In this document: positions 62,866 through 64,000 of the stretch, in pieces
Numbering within the stretch: the stretch's first letter is position 1
Layout of the letters: each line of letters starts with the position of its first letter
From: Pedobacter sp. L105
Lineage (GTDB): Bacteria; Bacteroidota; Bacteroidia; Sphingobacteriales; Sphingobacteriaceae
Reading direction: 5' to 3'
Length of the DNA: 64,000 nt
Assembly: GCF_009765875.1 (NCBI RefSeq)
Contig: NZ_LMUP01000006.1
Coordinates: 186,001-250,000, forward strand
Program-made: the position numbers and the translations under genes
The notes under the pieces: model-generated
The model's database searches: none
Told to the model about the DNA's origin: nothing
Seen by the model: the letters and a program-made list of their open reading frames with translations, nothing else

Positions 62866-63204
62866 ATGAATAACATCTCATTTTTAAAAATTATATTTTC
62901 CCTACTGCTGGTGTGGATGTGCTACAAAGTGATCGGCACCAGTATCGAAAGTAATTTATTTAAAGAATGGGATTTTCTGGGCGGCATTCCATGGATGCGT
63001 GCTACACTTTGGGATTTTTATGCCAATATCTTTGTGATCTATCTATGGATCCTCTATAAAGAGCGTTTTATCGGATTAAAAATTATATGGCTGATCTTAT
63101 TGATCTGCCTTGGCAGCATTGCCACCTGTATATATGTTTTGATACAATTGTTTAAACTAAAACCAGGTGAGGGCATTGCTGAATTAATTGGCCGCAAAAA
63201 CTAA
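62866..63204 (+). CDS. DUF1475 family membrane protein
   Basis: A 112-residue protein with three predicted transmembrane helices. The sequence ESNLFKEWDFLGGIPWMRAT and LWDFYANIFVIYLWILYKER, then LGSIATCIYVLIQLFKLKPG, is the pattern I know as DUF1475. Function is unknown. It is tightly spaced between the desaturase and the DUF1295 gene, so a role in lipid or sterol-like metabolism at the membrane is a reasonable inference. Confidence 0.85.
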   Translation: MNNISFLKIIFSLLLVWMCYKVIGTSIESNLFKEWDFLGGIPWMRATLWDFYANIFVIYLWILYKERFIGLKIIWLILLICLGSIATCIYVLIQLFKLKPGEGIAELIGRKN

Positions 63205-63221
63205 ACGCTTATTTATTATAT

Positions 63222-64000
63222 ATGACTCCTTACTGGTTAATATTAATCTGTCTGCTGACTTGCTGCCTGATTATGTCTGCTGTATGGCTTTGGGCCAGGA
63301 AAATTGAGAATGCCGGGGTGGTAGATGTTTTTTGGTCGTTCAATTTTCCGGTAATCGCCATTATCATTTTTTTTCTGGGAACAGGTTTGCAAGCGCGTAA
63401 GCTGATGATCTGTTCTATGGTCGTGCTGGCAGGTATCAGGCTGGGTGTCCATTTATGGAACCGTGTGATTGGCCATTTGGAAGAAGAGGAGGGCAGATAT
63501 AAACAGCTGCGTAAAGAATGGGCACCAAAAGCCAATCAGAAGTTCTTCTTTTTCTTTCAGTTCCAGGCGATATCCAATGTAATCCTGGCTGTACCTTTTT
63601 TCCTGATCGGACTTAATCCTGCGCCGCAGATCAACGCTTTGGAATATACAGGGCTTGGTTTATGGGTAATTGCAGTTGTAGGGGAGGCCATGGCCGACTG
63701 GCAGCTGCAGCAGTTTAAAAAGGATCCGGCAAATAAGGGAGAGGTTTGTGCTGCGGGTTTATGGTATTACTCCCGCCATCCGAATTATTTCTTTCAGTCG
63801 CTGATGTGGATTGCTTATTTCGTCTTTGCCTTATCAGCTCCGCTGGGATGGATTGCAATGATTAGTCCCGCTATCATTTTATACTTACTGTTCAATGTAA
63901 CGGGTATCCCGGCAACCGAAGAACAATCTTTACGGTCGAGAGGAGATAAATACCGTCAATACCAGCAAACTACCAGTGCCTTTTTTCCCTGGTTCAAACT
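63222..64000 (+). CDS. DUF1295 (steroid 5-alpha-reductase-like) membrane protein, cut by window end
   Basis: ATG 63222; the frame stays open to the window edge, giving about 259 residues. It has multiple hydrophobic helices with the family motifs NAGVVDVFWSFNF near the start and, at about residue 185-200, GLWYYSRHPNYFFQSLMW. Near 227-245 it shows GIPATEEQSLRSRGDKYRQYQ, followed by TSAFFPWF, which is close to the usual C-terminus. DUF1295 proteins resemble steroid 5-alpha reductases and isoprenylcysteine methyltransferases, and often lie beside cyclopropane fatty acid synthase genes. Third gene of the desaturase operon; only a few codons are probably missing. Confidence 0.85.
   Translation, partial: MTPYWLILICLLTCCLIMSAVWLWARKIENAGVVDVFWSFNFPVIAIIIFFLGTGLQARKLMICSMVVLAGIRLGVHLWNRVIGHLEEEEGRYKQLRKEWAPKANQKFFFFFQFQAISNVILAVPFFLIGLNPAPQINALEYTGLGLWVIAVVGEAMADWQLQQFKKDPANKGEVCAAGLWYYSRHPNYFFQSLMWIAYFVFALSAPLGWIAMISPAIILYLLFNVTGIPATEEQSLRSRGDKYRQYQQTTSAFFPWFK

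Overview
The window reads as a chromosomal segment of a Bacteroidota bacterium, most likely a Sphingobacteriaceae member close to Pedobacter. The basis is four SusC/SusD outer-membrane pairs, many lipoproteins with a Cys lipobox, A-rich start regions without Shine-Dalgarno sequences, several TAnnTTTG-type -7 boxes, moderate-to-low GC, and the overall gene repertoire. I saw no rRNA, tRNA, insertion sequence, phage or CRISPR array.

Layout. (1) 1-3.8 kb: the end of an unidentified gene, an M28 lipoprotein peptidase, a TspO-like membrane protein, and small acidic proteins including a paralogous pair. (2) 3.9-14.9 kb: a polysaccharide utilisation locus (PUL) with a divergent GH5-like enzyme, SusC/SusD, a Ca-dependent PI-PLC-like enzyme, a GH92 alpha-mannosidase and a coupled unknown protein. 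(3) 15-26 kb: two near-duplicate SusC/SusD_2 pairs with no enzymes, separated by a very AT-rich, palindrome-bearing spacer. (4) 26.7-28.4 kb: a glutaminyl cyclase and a GH16 lipoprotein. (5) 28.6-33.8 kb: a peptide-export island. It has a VKOR-thioredoxin protein with a degenerate C39-like domain, a 59-residue double-glycine precursor peptide (31921-32100, four Cys spaced 12-4-12), a C39 peptidase ABC transporter, and an HlyD-type protein apparently lacking its coiled-coil/lipoyl section. (6) 33.8-35.8 kb: a structured repeat region, an acidic small protein and an MFS transporter. (7) 36-58.9 kb: a glucuronoxylan locus with GH115, GH10, SusC/SusD, CE15, two GH43, a sugar symporter, XylA, XylB, two LacI regulators, an SDR and UxuA. 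(8) 58.9-64 kb: TetR, FabF, a cupin, a fatty-acid desaturase, DUF1475 and a DUF1295 protein cut by the window end.

How genes work together. In the xylan locus GH10 cuts the backbone, CE15 breaks lignin-glucuronate esters, GH115 removes (methyl)glucuronate, GH43 enzymes trim xylose/arabinose, SusCD imports oligomers, the symporter takes in sugar, XylA/XylB feed xylose to the pentose phosphate pathway, and the SDR plus UxuA handle glucuronate. Four copies of a GCAATCGATTGC-like palindrome lie at its promoters and mark a probable LacI regulon. In the export island the VKOR-Trx protein plausibly forms disulfides in the Cys-rich precursor, which the C39 transporter cleaves after Gly-Gly and exports. 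This is the best candidate for an undescribed system here.
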